Positions 35,877 through 45,576 of a stretch of DNA of 64,000 nucleotides are shown in pieces (within the stretch, counting starts at the first letter, position 1; each line of letters opens with the position of its first letter). Location of the stretch: positions 310,001-374,000 of the forward strand of contig NZ_LR027848.1 of assembly GCF_900607235.1 (NCBI RefSeq). The letters are read 5' to 3'. Under the pieces are notes generated by a model. That model was not told the origin of the DNA, did not search any database, and saw only the letters and a program-made list of their open reading frames with translations. The position numbers and the translations under genes were made by a program. The DNA is from Olivibacter jilunii (GTDB taxonomy: Bacteria; Bacteroidota; Bacteroidia; Sphingobacteriales; Sphingobacteriaceae).

Positions 35877-37100
35877 CTAAATTTGATGATGAAGACTTTC
35901 TTCCAAAAATGGATGGTTCTTTGGGGCCAGCGGTTGCTTACTCAATTTACCTAAGGTTAAATAGGTAAATAAACCAACGAAACCTAATATCGAACCGATC
36001 TCACTTAGACCAAAACCTCTGTGGTTTTCAACCGTTCCGGGCATAATCATGATATAATAATCTAACCAATGTCCAGCTAACAGCAGGATACATACAAAAA
36101 GCATGATATTTTCTTTCCTTTTAGCATCACGATCCATCAAAATCAGAACAGGAGCTACAAAGTTAATGATTATTGACAACCAAAACCAAGGTTTGTACTC
36201 GGGTTCCCATCTTTTATAGAAATATACCGTTTCTTCCGGTATGTTTGCGTACCAAATCAACATAAACTGTGCAAACCATACGTATGTCCAAAAGATAGAG
36301 AAACCGAAGATCAGTTTACCCATGTCGTGTAAATGGTTTTCATTCACCCAAGCTAAGTATCCAGCGCGTTTCAACAAAATAATTATTAAGGTGATCGCAC
36401 ATAAACCACTTACCCACATTGCAGCGAAGTTATACCAACCGAACATCGTTGAGAACCAATGTGCCTCCAAAGACATCACGGTATCGAAAGACCATATAGG
36501 TGTTGTAAAACCAAATATCACAAGAAATATTGCAGAAAATTTGAAGCTCTTCTTATAAGAATTCAAACTTCCTTCCAAGTCCTCTCTATAAGATAGTTTA
36601 GACAAGGCTGCACCTAAAATGCTGTAGCAGCCTAAAAATATAATCTGTCTGGCAAAAAAACCGGGTACATTTAGAAAAGCAGACTTTCCTGCTACTAAAG
36701 CATCGTAGTGAGGACTATTCGGATCCGTTATTCCATCGGCGTGCCAATGATGGTATAGATTATGTGTAAATAAGCCCGCAGCGGTGATTACGATCAAAAT
36801 AATCGATGCGATCGGTAATACACTGGCAAATGCTTGCGGAATACGTAAAAGGCCTGTTGACCATCCGGCTTGGGATACAAACTGGATAGCTAAGAAACAA
36901 GCTCCTGCTGCACACACACAGGTAAAATAATATCCCATTAACAATAAATTGGCGAACATGCGGTGGCTACCGTCCACATAAAAGCCCGCAACAATCGCAA
37001 TAACACCAATTATTATTGCTGCCAAGCTCCATGTTTTCGCCTTTCCAACGAATTCAAAGCGCTCGTCAAAATTATATGTAGTGTGACTATGAGTTCCCAT
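35877..37100 (-). CDS. actF: alternative complex III subunit F, quinol:cytochrome c oxidoreductase membrane protein
   Basis: A 407-residue integral membrane protein with about ten helices, related to ActC/NrfD. In ACIII it forms part of the membrane arm that may handle protons. Typical segments are YFTCVCAAGACFLAIQFVSQAGWSTG (cut at about 57-82) and HWFSTMFGWYNFAAMWVSG. It comes after actE (23 bases) and directly before coxB, linking ACIII with the oxidase. Confidence 0.9.
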   Translation of the reverse strand: MGTHSHTTYNFDERFEFVGKAKTWSLAAIIIGVIAIVAGFYVDGSHRMFANLLLMGYYFTCVCAAGACFLAIQFVSQAGWSTGLLRIPQAFASVLPIASIILIVITAAGLFTHNLYHHWHADGITDPNSPHYDALVAGKSAFLNVPGFFARQIIFLGCYSILGAALSKLSYREDLEGSLNSYKKSFKFSAIFLVIFGFTTPIWSFDTVMSLEAHWFSTMFGWYNFAAMWVSGLCAITLIIILLKRAGYLAWVNENHLHDMGKLIFGFSIFWTYVWFAQFMLIWYANIPEETVYFYKRWEPEYKPWFWLSIIINFVAPVLILMDRDAKRKENIMLFVCILLLAGHWLDYYIMIMPGTVENHRGFGLSEIGSILGFVGLFTYLTLGKLSKQPLAPKNHPFLEESLHHQI

Positions 37101-37123
37101 TTGATATATAACTGTTTATAATA

Positions 37124-37708
37124 CTATTTTTTTTGCAATTCATGAACATACATCACCACTTTCCATCGTTCTTCAGGTGATAATTGTGAAGCATGCGAGC
37201 CCATTAGATTTAATCCGTAGGTAATCGTATGGTAGATTTTACCATCGGTCAAATCCTTCATTAATCCTCCACGGGAAGAGTTGCCCGTAGCATATGAAGG
37301 TGGCGGTGGAAACTTCTCCATGTTCACAATGGTTCCATCCCCATGCCCTTCAGGCCCATGGCAAGGCGAGCAAAAGGCCTGAAATAAATGAGCCCCTTCC
37401 TTTAGGTTCTTTTCGTTTCGTTCCAAAGGATTGTGCACATTTACACTTGCTGCTTCGTAGCCCTCTAACGTATTTGGATAATCAAAACGTTCAAAACCTA
37501 CGGGAGTAGTTCCCTCCGGTGGAGTCTGAGCCGTTTGCCCATTGGCAAAATTCTTATTGGGTTGGTCTGGATTATATCCTATTGGATCGTACATGTTTCT
37601 TGAGAATTCCCATCCTGTACTCCGCGTTGTTTTATCTCCACAAGAAGATACTATCGCCGCGAAAGCTATTGCAAAACATGCGGTTCCAAACAGTCTAGTC
37701 TTATTCAT
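37124..37708 (-). CDS. actE: alternative complex III subunit E, monoheme cytochrome c lipoprotein
   Basis: A 194-residue lipoprotein with lipobox IVSSC near residue 23 and one heme c site, CSPCHGPEGHGDG (CxxCH, near 115), with a distal Met candidate in GLNLMGSH. In ACIII this subunit passes electrons out toward the oxidase. The frame allows ATG at 37729, 37717 or 37708. The last was chosen because it gives a clean lipoprotein signal (MNKTRLFGTACF) and an 8-base overlap with actD. Confidence 0.9.
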   Translation of the reverse strand: MNKTRLFGTACFAIAFAAIVSSCGDKTTRSTGWEFSRNMYDPIGYNPDQPNKNFANGQTAQTPPEGTTPVGFERFDYPNTLEGYEAASVNVHNPLERNEKNLKEGAHLFQAFCSPCHGPEGHGDGTIVNMEKFPPPPSYATGNSSRGGLMKDLTDGKIYHTITYGLNLMGSHASQLSPEERWKVVMYVHELQKK

Positions 37709-38237
37709 AGCTAACATATTTCCTTTCATTGTACAGTACTTCTACCGCACCTGCGTCTTTTAATAAGCTGTCAATTTTTTCGTGATCGGTGTTCGATCTA
37801 GCATCAATTGCAATTACAAAGCGATCGTCCGTTGCGCGCAAATCCATTACTCGTGGAGCTCTTCCCGGAAAAAGATGGCTTCTGAAGTAAAATGCAGCCA
37901 CCATACCCAACGCACAAAACAGGATAGTTAGCTCGAATGTTACGGGAACAAAATCGGGCATTGGCAACGTCGGTTTACCACCGATAATCATAGGCCAGTC
38001 TTTATGCAGTGTATAATATAGCAAACTGATACCAGAGATGGTTCCGGTAATACCACATATGAAAGCTACGATTGGCAAACGAGATGGCGGAACACCTAAT
38101 TTTGCCTCAATACCGTGTATTGGCATGGGTGTATATACATCGTAAATAGAAATGTTACTCTTTTGCAACTTATCTATTCCATCCATCAAATCGTCCGGAT
38201 GTTCAAAATGTCCTAAAATATATTTTGTGTCGCTCAT
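37701..38237 (-). CDS. actD: alternative complex III subunit D (DUF3341)
   Basis: A 178-residue DUF3341 protein with two membrane helices at about 57-80 and 98-118 and a cytoplasmic N-terminal domain (GHFEHPDDLMDGIDKLQKS). It is a structural membrane subunit of ACIII without cofactor ligands. It lies 4 bases after actC and overlaps actE. Confidence 0.92.
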   Translation of the reverse strand: MSDTKYILGHFEHPDDLMDGIDKLQKSNISIYDVYTPMPIHGIEAKLGVPPSRLPIVAFICGITGTISGISLLYYTLHKDWPMIIGGKPTLPMPDFVPVTFELTILFCALGMVAAFYFRSHLFPGRAPRVMDLRATDDRFVIAIDARSNTDHEKIDSLLKDAGAVEVLYNERKYVSYE

Positions 38238-38241
38238 CTTT

Positions 38242-39720
38242 TTATTTTGCTAATTCTTTAATTTCCTCTTCGCTGACACTATCATACTTGTCAAGCGATT
38301 CTTTGTAGAATTCAACCTGCTCGGATTTCAAGTGACCTTCCTTAACAAGTTTAAGCTTTTGCTGGTGACTAGCGGAATGCAATAATAATTTAACCTCTGC
38401 CATTGCTATACCCGGTAATACACGTAAGAACAATAAGAATAAGGTAAAGAATAAACCGATTGATCCAACAAATATACCAACGTCAGTCCAAGTTGGATAG
38501 AACATTGCCCAGCTCGAAGGTATATAGTCGCGATGCAGTGAGGTCACGATAATTACAAAACGCTCGAACCACATACCAATATTTACCACGATAGACAATA
38601 CCCATGAAATCGGAATGCTTGTCCGTATTTTCTTAAACCAGAATAACTGAGGAGAAATTACGTTACAGGTCATCATCGACCAATATGCCCACCAATACGG
38701 CCCTGCAACACGATTGGCGAAAGCATACATTTCATATTCTGAACCTGAGTACCAAGCGATAAACAACTCGGTAAGATAAGCAACCCCTACAATAGACCCG
38801 GTAACCATGATGATCTTGTTCATTGACTCGATGTGGAACATGGTTATGTAGTTTTCGAAATTCAAAACTTTCCGGGTAATCAAGAGTAAGGTTTGAACCA
38901 TGGCAAAACCCGAGAAAATCGCACCCGCCACAAAGTAAGGAGGGAAAATGGTTGTATGCCATCCCGGGATAACCGAGGTTGCAAAGTCCATTGATACGAT
39001 GGTGTGCACTGAAAGTACCAGCGGTGTAGAAATACCGGCTAATATCAATGATACGATTTCAAAGCGTTGCCAAGTCTTCACATTACCCGTCCAGCCGAAC
39101 GACAAGATCGAATATATTCTTCTTCTTAAGCCAGTAGCGCGGTCGCGAACCGTTGCAATATCCGGTAATAAACCTGTATACCAGAACACTAAGGATACTG
39201 TAAAATAGGTAGAGATCGCAAAAGCATCCCATACAAGGGGGGAGTTGAAGTTCACCCATAATGAACCGAATTGGTTCGGTAGCGGGAAAATCCAGTACGC
39301 CAACCAAGGACGCCCCATGTGGGCAACGACATAAGTTGCGGCACAGATTACGGCGAAGATTGTCATCGCCTCTGCTGAGCGGTTGATGGAGTTACGCCAG
39401 TTTTGACGGAAAAGAAGCAATACCGCAGAAATCAACGTTCCTGCGTGACCGATACCCACCCACCATACGAAGTCGGTAATATCCCATGCCCAGCCTACCG
39501 TTTTGTTTAGGCCCCAAGCGCCGATACCCGTCCAAAATGTATAACTTACGCTAAAAACCCATAGTAGCGCACCCAAGGCAGCTACAGTGAAACCAATCCA
39601 CCAAGCCGCATTTGGTTTATTCTCTACAGGTACGAGAATATCATTCGTTACCTTGGCATAAGTAATATTCTTACCGGTAACTAATGGTTCTCTAAGTATT
39701 GATTCGTTATGCGATGACAT
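38242..39720 (-). CDS. actC: alternative complex III subunit C (NrfD/PsrC family)
   Basis: A 492-residue polytopic protein with about ten helices, the probable site of menaquinol oxidation in ACIII. NrfD-type segments are [19 protein letters not shown] (near 90-108), [22 protein letters not shown] (near 245) and [12 protein letters not shown]. It is encoded 30 bases after actB, the iron-sulfur subunit that takes its electrons. Confidence 0.93.
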   Translation of the reverse strand: MSSHNESILREPLVTGKNITYAKVTNDILVPVENKPNAAWWIGFTVAALGALLWVFSVSYTFWTGIGAWGLNKTVGWAWDITDFVWWVGIGHAGTLISAVLLLFRQNWRNSINRSAEAMTIFAVICAATYVVAHMGRPWLAYWIFPLPNQFGSLWVNFNSPLVWDAFAISTYFTVSLVFWYTGLLPDIATVRDRATGLRRRIYSILSFGWTGNVKTWQRFEIVSLILAGISTPLVLSVHTIVSMDFATSVIPGWHTTIFPPYFVAGAIFSGFAMVQTLLLITRKVLNFENYITMFHIESMNKIIMVTGSIVGVAYLTELFIAWYSGSEYEMYAFANRVAGPYWWAYWSMMTCNVISPQLFWFKKIRTSIPISWVLSIVVNIGMWFERFVIIVTSLHRDYIPSSWAMFYPTWTDVGIFVGSIGLFFTLFLLFLRVLPGIAMAEVKLLLHSASHQQKLKLVKEGHLKSEQVEFYKESLDKYDSVSEEEIKELAK

Positions 39721-39750
39721 ATTCTTATTTTTTCAGATCAATTAAACCGA

Positions 39751-42700
39751 TTAAGCTTCAAAAGTATTTCTAACTTTAGTCATATAACCAATGTTAGGTT
39801 GTACGTTAATTTCTTCCAGTACATAATAAACACGCTCATTTCTCAACGCCTTTGATACCTCTGAATTAGGATCATTGATATCGCCGAAGATAATGGCATT
39901 AGCAGAACATGCTGCTGCGCAAGCCGTATTTATATCACCGTCTCTCAACTTACGTTTTTCCAATTTCGCTTTCAATTTTCCACCTTGGATGCGTTGTAAA
40001 CACATGGTACATTTTTCCATCACACCACGTGATCTAGATGTAACATCCGGGTTCAACACTAATTGAGTGAACTCATTGTTCAGGTAATTATCAAAGCGCG
40101 AATCATTCCAATAGTTGAACCAGTTAAAACGACGTACTTTATATGGACAGTTGTTCGCACAGTAACGTGTACCAAAACATCTGTTATAAGCCATATGGTT
40201 CAAGCCTTCTGAAGAGTGAACGGTAGCCAATACCGGACACACGGTTTCGCAAGGGGCATGATCGCAATGTTGGCACAGCATGGGTTGGAAAACAACCGAT
40301 ACATTATCCAGATTAGCATTTTCTCTGCTTAGTCTGTCTAATTCCTTTTCCTCTGTTACTTGTTCGCCATCATGCTCGAAGCTATAATAGCGGTCAATTC
40401 TTAACCAGTGCATTTCGCGGCGGCGACGTACTTCATCCCGTCCGACAACCGGCACATTGTTTTCCACATTACAAGCCACCACACAGGCACCACATCCCGT
40501 ACAAGCATTCAGGTCGATCGCCATAACCCATTTATGCCCTGGCGACTCAAACTTATCCCACAAGTCGTAAGTCTTATGCTTTTCGCCATGATTACCACTT
40601 CCGTGCGCAGGGTCCTTCACGTAATCTTTAAAAGTAGTTTCCCTAATTACATTGCGTCCTTCAATGGTATGGTGTGTTTGTGTTTGTGCTAATTCATAGG
40701 TTCTTGAAACCTTTTCTAACTTAGCGGTTGTATTAAATTGGAGTGTACCATTCACGAACTTAGCAAATGGATACGCATTTTGTCCAACCTCGTTCCCTGC
40801 TTTACCAGCCTTCGTTCTACCGTATCCAATAGCAATAGAAACTGTACCTTGAGCTTGTCCCGGTTGCAACAGCACCGGCAGTTCCACTGAATAGCCGTTC
40901 TCTCCTGTAACCTTTACTACGCTATTCTCACCAAGCCCTAAGCTCTCTGCAAATTTAGGCGCAATGGCGACGTAGTTGTCCCAAGTCACCTTTGAAATAG
41001 GATCCGGTAACTCGTGCAAGTACGCGTTATTTCCCTGTTTACCATCTCTTATGGCCACACTTTGATATAATTGTACTTCCACATCTTTAGCCAAGGCTTT
41101 GCTAGCGCTCACTGCAGCCGCAGCAGCTGCGTTTACATCTCCTGCAAAGCTATAAGCTTGTGCGGGTTTGTCGCCTTTATATTCAAAGCCAGCTTGCAGC
41201 ACATTTTCCCAGGTTGTACCGGTGCCGGCTAGTATATTCTTTTCCCAGTTTTCTTTTACAAAATCATGGTAAGCAAGCGCATTGTCTGACCATATAAGTA
41301 AGCTTTGCTCGGCTTGACGGGTATTAAATACCGGATTGATTGTAGGTTGAACGACTGTAAAGTACCCTTCTCTTGCGTTACTATCTCCCCAAGACTCTAA
41401 ATAGTTATGATTAGGCGCTAAAATATCTACCAATTCCGCCGTTTCATCCTCACGATCAGCAAAAGATACTTTGAGCTTAACTTTGGCTAAAGCGCCTTTG
41501 ACTTTTTCGCTGTCAAAATAATCGTATGCCGGATTCACATTTAAGAAAAAGGCTACGTCTACTTGACCAGCAGCAGCTTCATTCAAGAAAGTTGTAAAGT
41601 CAGAATCATTTCCTTTATACTGATAAGATACATTATCTAAATCGATCGTGCTTCCGTAATTGTTTAAGGCTGCATTGATGGCATTGGCAAGTGTTTGCAA
41701 AGCAACGTCATTACTTCCTGCTACCACCACTGATCTGCCTTTTGCATTCAGAAGTTCTTTTGATACAAGACCAACTACCTTTTGTGCCTTTTCATTAGCC
41801 GAAAGACCTCCTGCCAAAGAAGCTCCTGTAATTGCGTTATACAATGAGACAAGCACCGCAGCTTCCTCGGAAGGCTTAACCGCAACGCGCGCATCTGCAT
41901 TTGCGCCAGTCATACTTAATCCACTTTCGAATTGAATATGACGCGACATTTTTTTGTTTTCAAGCGACTTATATCCGCGATTATCGGCATATTGTTGTGT
42001 ATGCTCTTCTCCCGCTAACCAAGTTCCTAAGAAATCCGCACCCACACTCACGATCACATCCGCCTTATCAAAACGATAGTGAGGAATAGCGGCCTTACCG
42101 AAACTTGCTTGATTTGCTTTTATAATACCCGCATAGGACACGGCATCTACCTCAACCAGCTTAGCAGTTGGGTATTTGGCGATGAAACCTGCTATTGCAG
42201 CTAATGCTGAAGGGCTATTGATGGAAGACGAGATGATTCGTATTTGTTTACCGGCGCTGTTAGCTGCATTTAAGGCTGCTTTAACTTGTGCGTCAACCGA
42301 CTCCCAATCCGCTTCATTACCTTTGATCTTCGGTCCTTTCAACTTGGACATATCATAAAGGTCTAAAACGGATGCCTGCGTTGCTGCATCGGTTCCCCGA
42401 TTTACACCGATTGATTTAGGATTCGGTTCGATCAATATAGGTCTACCCTCTCTCGTTTTAACCAAGATACTCTGACCGTTGTAACTAGACGCGTAATAAT
42501 TTGGAATACCCGGAGTCACTTCCTCCGGTTTTATTAAATAGGGTATAGATTTATGTACCGGGGTGCTTTGGCAAGCCGCTAGCGAAACTGCTCCCAATCC
42601 AAAACCTAACGCTTTCAAAAAGTCGCGACGAGGTGTTTTTGTACTTAAACCGGCCTCGTTTAATACGTTCTCTATAGGAAGGGATTCTGCGAACTCACCT

Positions 42701-42774
42701 TTGCTGTTTTTTACAAAAGCAGGTGTTTGTTCCAGTTCTTCTAAGCCTTTCCAATATTTCTTGTTGCTATCCAT
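39751..42774 (-). CDS. actB: alternative complex III subunit B, iron-sulfur protein
   Basis: A 1007-residue periplasmic subunit. A Tat-type signal (RRDFLKALGFGLGAVSLAAC, near 44-63) is followed by a molybdopterin-oxidoreductase-like region (to about 720) that in ACIII holds no molybdenum cofactor. A ferredoxin-like part follows with clusters at CTGCGACVVAC, CQHCDHAPCETVCP, CFGTRYCANNCPYK and CTMCLQRIQ...CAAAC. It carries electrons from the quinol site to the hemes of ActA. The fused size is normal for Bacteroidota ActB. Confidence 0.94.
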   Translation of the reverse strand: MDSNKKYWKGLEELEQTPAFVKNSKGEFAESLPIENVLNEAGLSTKTPRRDFLKALGFGLGAVSLAACQSTPVHKSIPYLIKPEEVTPGIPNYYASSYNGQSILVKTREGRPILIEPNPKSIGVNRGTDAATQASVLDLYDMSKLKGPKIKGNEADWESVDAQVKAALNAANSAGKQIRIISSSINSPSALAAIAGFIAKYPTAKLVEVDAVSYAGIIKANQASFGKAAIPHYRFDKADVIVSVGADFLGTWLAGEEHTQQYADNRGYKSLENKKMSRHIQFESGLSMTGANADARVAVKPSEEAAVLVSLYNAITGASLAGGLSANEKAQKVVGLVSKELLNAKGRSVVVAGSNDVALQTLANAINAALNNYGSTIDLDNVSYQYKGNDSDFTTFLNEAAAGQVDVAFFLNVNPAYDYFDSEKVKGALAKVKLKVSFADREDETAELVDILAPNHNYLESWGDSNAREGYFTVVQPTINPVFNTRQAEQSLLIWSDNALAYHDFVKENWEKNILAGTGTTWENVLQAGFEYKGDKPAQAYSFAGDVNAAAAAAVSASKALAKDVEVQLYQSVAIRDGKQGNNAYLHELPDPISKVTWDNYVAIAPKFAESLGLGENSVVKVTGENGYSVELPVLLQPGQAQGTVSIAIGYGRTKAGKAGNEVGQNAYPFAKFVNGTLQFNTTAKLEKVSRTYELAQTQTHHTIEGRNVIRETTFKDYVKDPAHGSGNHGEKHKTYDLWDKFESPGHKWVMAIDLNACTGCGACVVACNVENNVPVVGRDEVRRRREMHWLRIDRYYSFEHDGEQVTEEKELDRLSRENANLDNVSVVFQPMLCQHCDHAPCETVCPVLATVHSSEGLNHMAYNRCFGTRYCANNCPYKVRRFNWFNYWNDSRFDNYLNNEFTQLVLNPDVTSRSRGVMEKCTMCLQRIQGGKLKAKLEKRKLRDGDINTACAAACSANAIIFGDINDPNSEVSKALRNERVYYVLEEINVQPNIGYMTKVRNTFEA

Positions 42775-42812
42775 TTAAGCTATATATATTAAAGATGCGT
42801 ATTCTCAATTTA

Positions 42813-44084
42813 TTAATAATGACATTTACCACATTCAAGGCCACCAAGTGATGCAGCTGTAATCTTGTCGCCCTCTTTTAGTTTCTCATGAGCAGCGATC
42901 AGCTGATCGTAGTATGCATTGTCTTTGTGATTAACTTCTGTTTCACGGTGGCAATTCACACACCATTTCATGGTTAAAGGAGAGTATTGATAAACTTCTT
43001 CCATGGTCTCAATCGGTCCATGACAACGCTGACATTCGATTCCTGCAACTGAAACGTGTTGCGAGTGATTAAAGTAAGCGAAGTCGGGCAAGTTATGGAT
43101 TCTAACCCATTGAATTGGACGTTGATTAGGTCCATATTTTTGACCATCCCAATCCAATGCATTGTAGATTTTTTGGATTTCAGGTGAAGTTTCTCCATTA
43201 TACTTCTCACTGGCTGTAACGTATTTATGGCAGTTCATACAAACGTTCGCAGAAGGAATGGAAGCATTTTTTGATTTAAATGCGCCCGAATGGCAGTATT
43301 GGCATTCGATCTGATTAACGCCCGCATGCAATTGGTGAGAGAACTTAATCGGTTGAACCGGTTTATAACCTTGGTGAACACCGACATTCCACAATGTTTT
43401 CCAACCTGCCGAACCAAGGAAAGCTACCAAGCCAAGTACAAAGAAGAAAACCAATTTTTTATTCTTAGCTAACTTTTTAAGGGTCCCTAAGTAGTCTTTA
43501 CCTTCTGTTTCTTCCTCTTCTTCCTCAATAAGCACCTTTTTGTTAAGAATGATTCGTTCCAAGGTTTTGATAACACGGTTCAGCACAACAATCACAATGA
43601 ACGCGATTACAATTACCGCAATCAATCCGTACAGCATAAAATCACTCACGTCATCGCTCTTGGCAGCTGCAGCATCACCTCCCGCAGTTTTACCATCTCC
43701 ACCGGCAGGAGCCTGTGAAGCATCGTCGATGTAGGCTAATATGTTTTTGATATTGTCATCGGACAAATCAGGGAAAGGAGTCATCACGACCTTGTTGTGC
43801 CCTTCAAAAAGCGCAACCGCTTGTTCGTCTCCCGCAGCAACTAAAGCCTGTGAATTTCTAATCCACTTAATCAACCATTCTTCCTCATGTCTTTTGCTTA
43901 CATCTTTCAATGCAGGGCCAACCAGATCCTTATCGATGGCGTGACACGAGGTACATTTCTGTTTAAACAGAGACGCCCCTTCTTTAACGTCCTGCGCACG
44001 GGCAGACACAGCTGCCATACTTAGTACTGAAACTAAGATCAAGGACTTTACAACACTTCTAAAAAGTAACGAGATGTTTCTCAT
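42813..44084 (-). CDS. actA: alternative complex III subunit A, multiheme cytochrome c with extra N-terminal heme domain
   Basis: A 423-residue exported cytochrome. A signal peptide (cut near SARAQ) is followed by a class-I-like cytochrome c domain with one CTSCH (near 42) and a Met candidate at VVMTPFPDL. A membrane helix lies at about 148-168, another at about 210-226, then a pentaheme domain with CQYCH, CMNCH, CQRCH, CVNCH and CGKCH. That makes six CxxCH motifs. The C-terminal half is ActA proper; the N-terminal domain looks like a fused electron carrier. First gene of the ACIII-oxidase operon. Confidence 0.92.
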   Translation of the reverse strand: MRNISLLFRSVVKSLILVSVLSMAAVSARAQDVKEGASLFKQKCTSCHAIDKDLVGPALKDVSKRHEEEWLIKWIRNSQALVAAGDEQAVALFEGHNKVVMTPFPDLSDDNIKNILAYIDDASQAPAGGDGKTAGGDAAAAKSDDVSDFMLYGLIAVIVIAFIVIVVLNRVIKTLERIILNKKVLIEEEEEETEGKDYLGTLKKLAKNKKLVFFFVLGLVAFLGSAGWKTLWNVGVHQGYKPVQPIKFSHQLHAGVNQIECQYCHSGAFKSKNASIPSANVCMNCHKYVTASEKYNGETSPEIQKIYNALDWDGQKYGPNQRPIQWVRIHNLPDFAYFNHSQHVSVAGIECQRCHGPIETMEEVYQYSPLTMKWCVNCHRETEVNHKDNAYYDQLIAAHEKLKEGDKITAASLGGLECGKCHY

Positions 44085-44167
44085 ATTGAGAGCTTTATAC
44101 TATTTTATATGAATGTAACCTAACAGATTCAAAGATGCACTGGGCATACCTCTTTAAAACCTGAGCA

Positions 44168-44200
44168 CAAAAGTATAACTAATTAAGATATCAGTGACAA
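44168..44200 (-). promoter_or_regulatory. candidate promoter of the ACIII-oxidase operon
   Basis: On the minus strand TTG (44200-44198), 22 bases, then TACTTTTG (44175-44168). It would start transcription near 44161 and give a 77-base leader before actA. The spacer is longer than the usual 19-20. Confidence 0.4.
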
Positions 44201-44460
44201 TTTCGTGACTTTAATTATCAATTTATAATGATTCTAAATTGTTTTAAATCGCCTCTATTTAGTTTTCTAAGCCCTTTTTTAAAGGCCCGCCAAAAATCAT
44301 CCGAAAAAATACGGGAAGGGAATTTGAAATATTAAAAAAATATTATTACTCTATTTAAGAGGGCGGCTATAAGCTCCGGCCATGGTAGAAATCTAGGTCG
44401 TAGTATGACATCCTACGGGCTGAAAAACAAGAAAGGAGCTCAAGAGCTCCTTATAAAATA
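44201..44460. other. AT-rich intergenic region upstream of actA
   Basis: About 260 bases with A/T runs, a short inverted repeat around AATATT (44327-44344) and the deoxyhypusine-synthase-like gene terminator at its right end. No gene or RNA was recognised. Confidence 0.4.
44433..44452 (-). terminator. terminator after the deoxyhypusine-synthase-like gene
   Basis: Stem AAGGAGCTC/GAGCTCCTT with a 2-base AA centre, 8 bases past the stop, followed on the minus strand by TCTTGTTTTTC. Confidence 0.72.
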
Positions 44461-45441
44461 TTACTGTTTTAATATCCAAGCAAAAATTAATGGTGCAACG
44501 ATAGTGGCATCTGATTCAACAATGAATTTAGGTGTTTCTATGCCTAGCTTTCCCCACGTAATTTTTTCATTGGGTACCGCGCCTGAGTAAGAGCCATAAG
44601 ATGTAGTTGAATCTGATATCTGACAGAAATAACTCCAGAACGGAATATTCTCCATTTCCATGTCTTGATAAAGCATGGGCACAACACAAATCGGAAAGTC
44701 GCCCGCTATACCTCCCCCAATCTGAAAAAAGCCAATGCCTTTACCATCACTATTTTTTACGTACCAATCTGCCAGGTAAGCCATATATTCAATTCCGCTT
44801 TTCATGGTGGAAGCTTTCAACTCGCCTTTAATCACATAGGAAGCGAAGATATTTCCCATCGTGCTGTCTTCCCATCCAGGTACCACAATCGGAAGATTCT
44901 TTTCTGCGGCAGCCAACATCCACGAGTTCTTTGGATCGATTTCGTAATATTGTTCTAACACACCGCTTTTCAGCATTTTGTACATATACTCGTGCGGAAA
45001 ATAACGTTCTCCTGCCTGTTCAGCATCCTTCCATATTTTGTGGATATGTTGCTGTAATCTCCTGAAAGCTTCTTCCTCCGGAATACAGGTGTCTGTTACG
45101 CGGTTATAGTGATTTTCTAATAGATCCCATTCGTCTTGTGGACTCAAATCTCGGTAATGAGGCACTCTTTTATAATGAGAGTGTGCTACCAGATTCATGA
45201 TATCTTCTTCTAGGTTAGCCCCGGTACAGCTAATAATGGAAACCTTATCTTGACGGATCATTTCGGCTAGGGAAATTCCCAGTTCGGCCGTACTCATTGC
45301 TCCTGCCAACGTAATCATCATTTTGCCCCCCGCATCCAAATGGGCTTCATAGCCTTTGGCAGCATCTACCAACGATGCGGCATTAAAATGCAGGTAATTT
45401 TTCTCTATAAATTGTGATATTGGACCTCTTTCAACACTCAT
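44461..45441 (-). CDS. deoxyhypusine synthase family protein
   Basis: A 326-residue cytosolic member of the deoxyhypusine/homospermidine synthase family. NAD-binding features (LAGAMSTAELGISLAEMI; ISCTGANLEEDI) and the active-site segment SGAVPNEKITWGKLG with the Lys of the family are present. Eukaryotic enzymes modify eIF5A, which bacteria lack, so the bacterial substrate is unknown; a polyamine role is likely. It begins 26 bases after a TATCTTTG -7-like box (45474-45467). Confidence 0.9.
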   Translation of the reverse strand: MSVERGPISQFIEKNYLHFNAASLVDAAKGYEAHLDAGGKMMITLAGAMSTAELGISLAEMIRQDKVSIISCTGANLEEDIMNLVAHSHYKRVPHYRDLSPQDEWDLLENHYNRVTDTCIPEEEAFRRLQQHIHKIWKDAEQAGERYFPHEYMYKMLKSGVLEQYYEIDPKNSWMLAAAEKNLPIVVPGWEDSTMGNIFASYVIKGELKASTMKSGIEYMAYLADWYVKNSDGKGIGFFQIGGGIAGDFPICVVPMLYQDMEMENIPFWSYFCQISDSTTSYGSYSGAVPNEKITWGKLGIETPKFIVESDATIVAPLIFAWILKQ

Positions 45442-45539
45442 GATATATGTGTTTTGTTTTAGTTGACAAAGATAGGATTTTTATGGAGATCAGCGATCGG
45501 ATATCAACCAATAAAAACGGAAATAAAACAGCAAACGGA

Positions 45540-45572
45540 TTGCTAATGGCTGATGGCTTTTGACTAACTTTG
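45540..45572 (+). promoter_or_regulatory. promoter of the S1/P1 nuclease gene, leaderless type
   Basis: TTG (45540-45542), 22 bases, TAACTTTG (45565-45572), then 4 bases before ATG 45577. Transcription would begin at or next to the start codon. Confidence 0.5.
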
Positions 45573-45576
45573 CACT

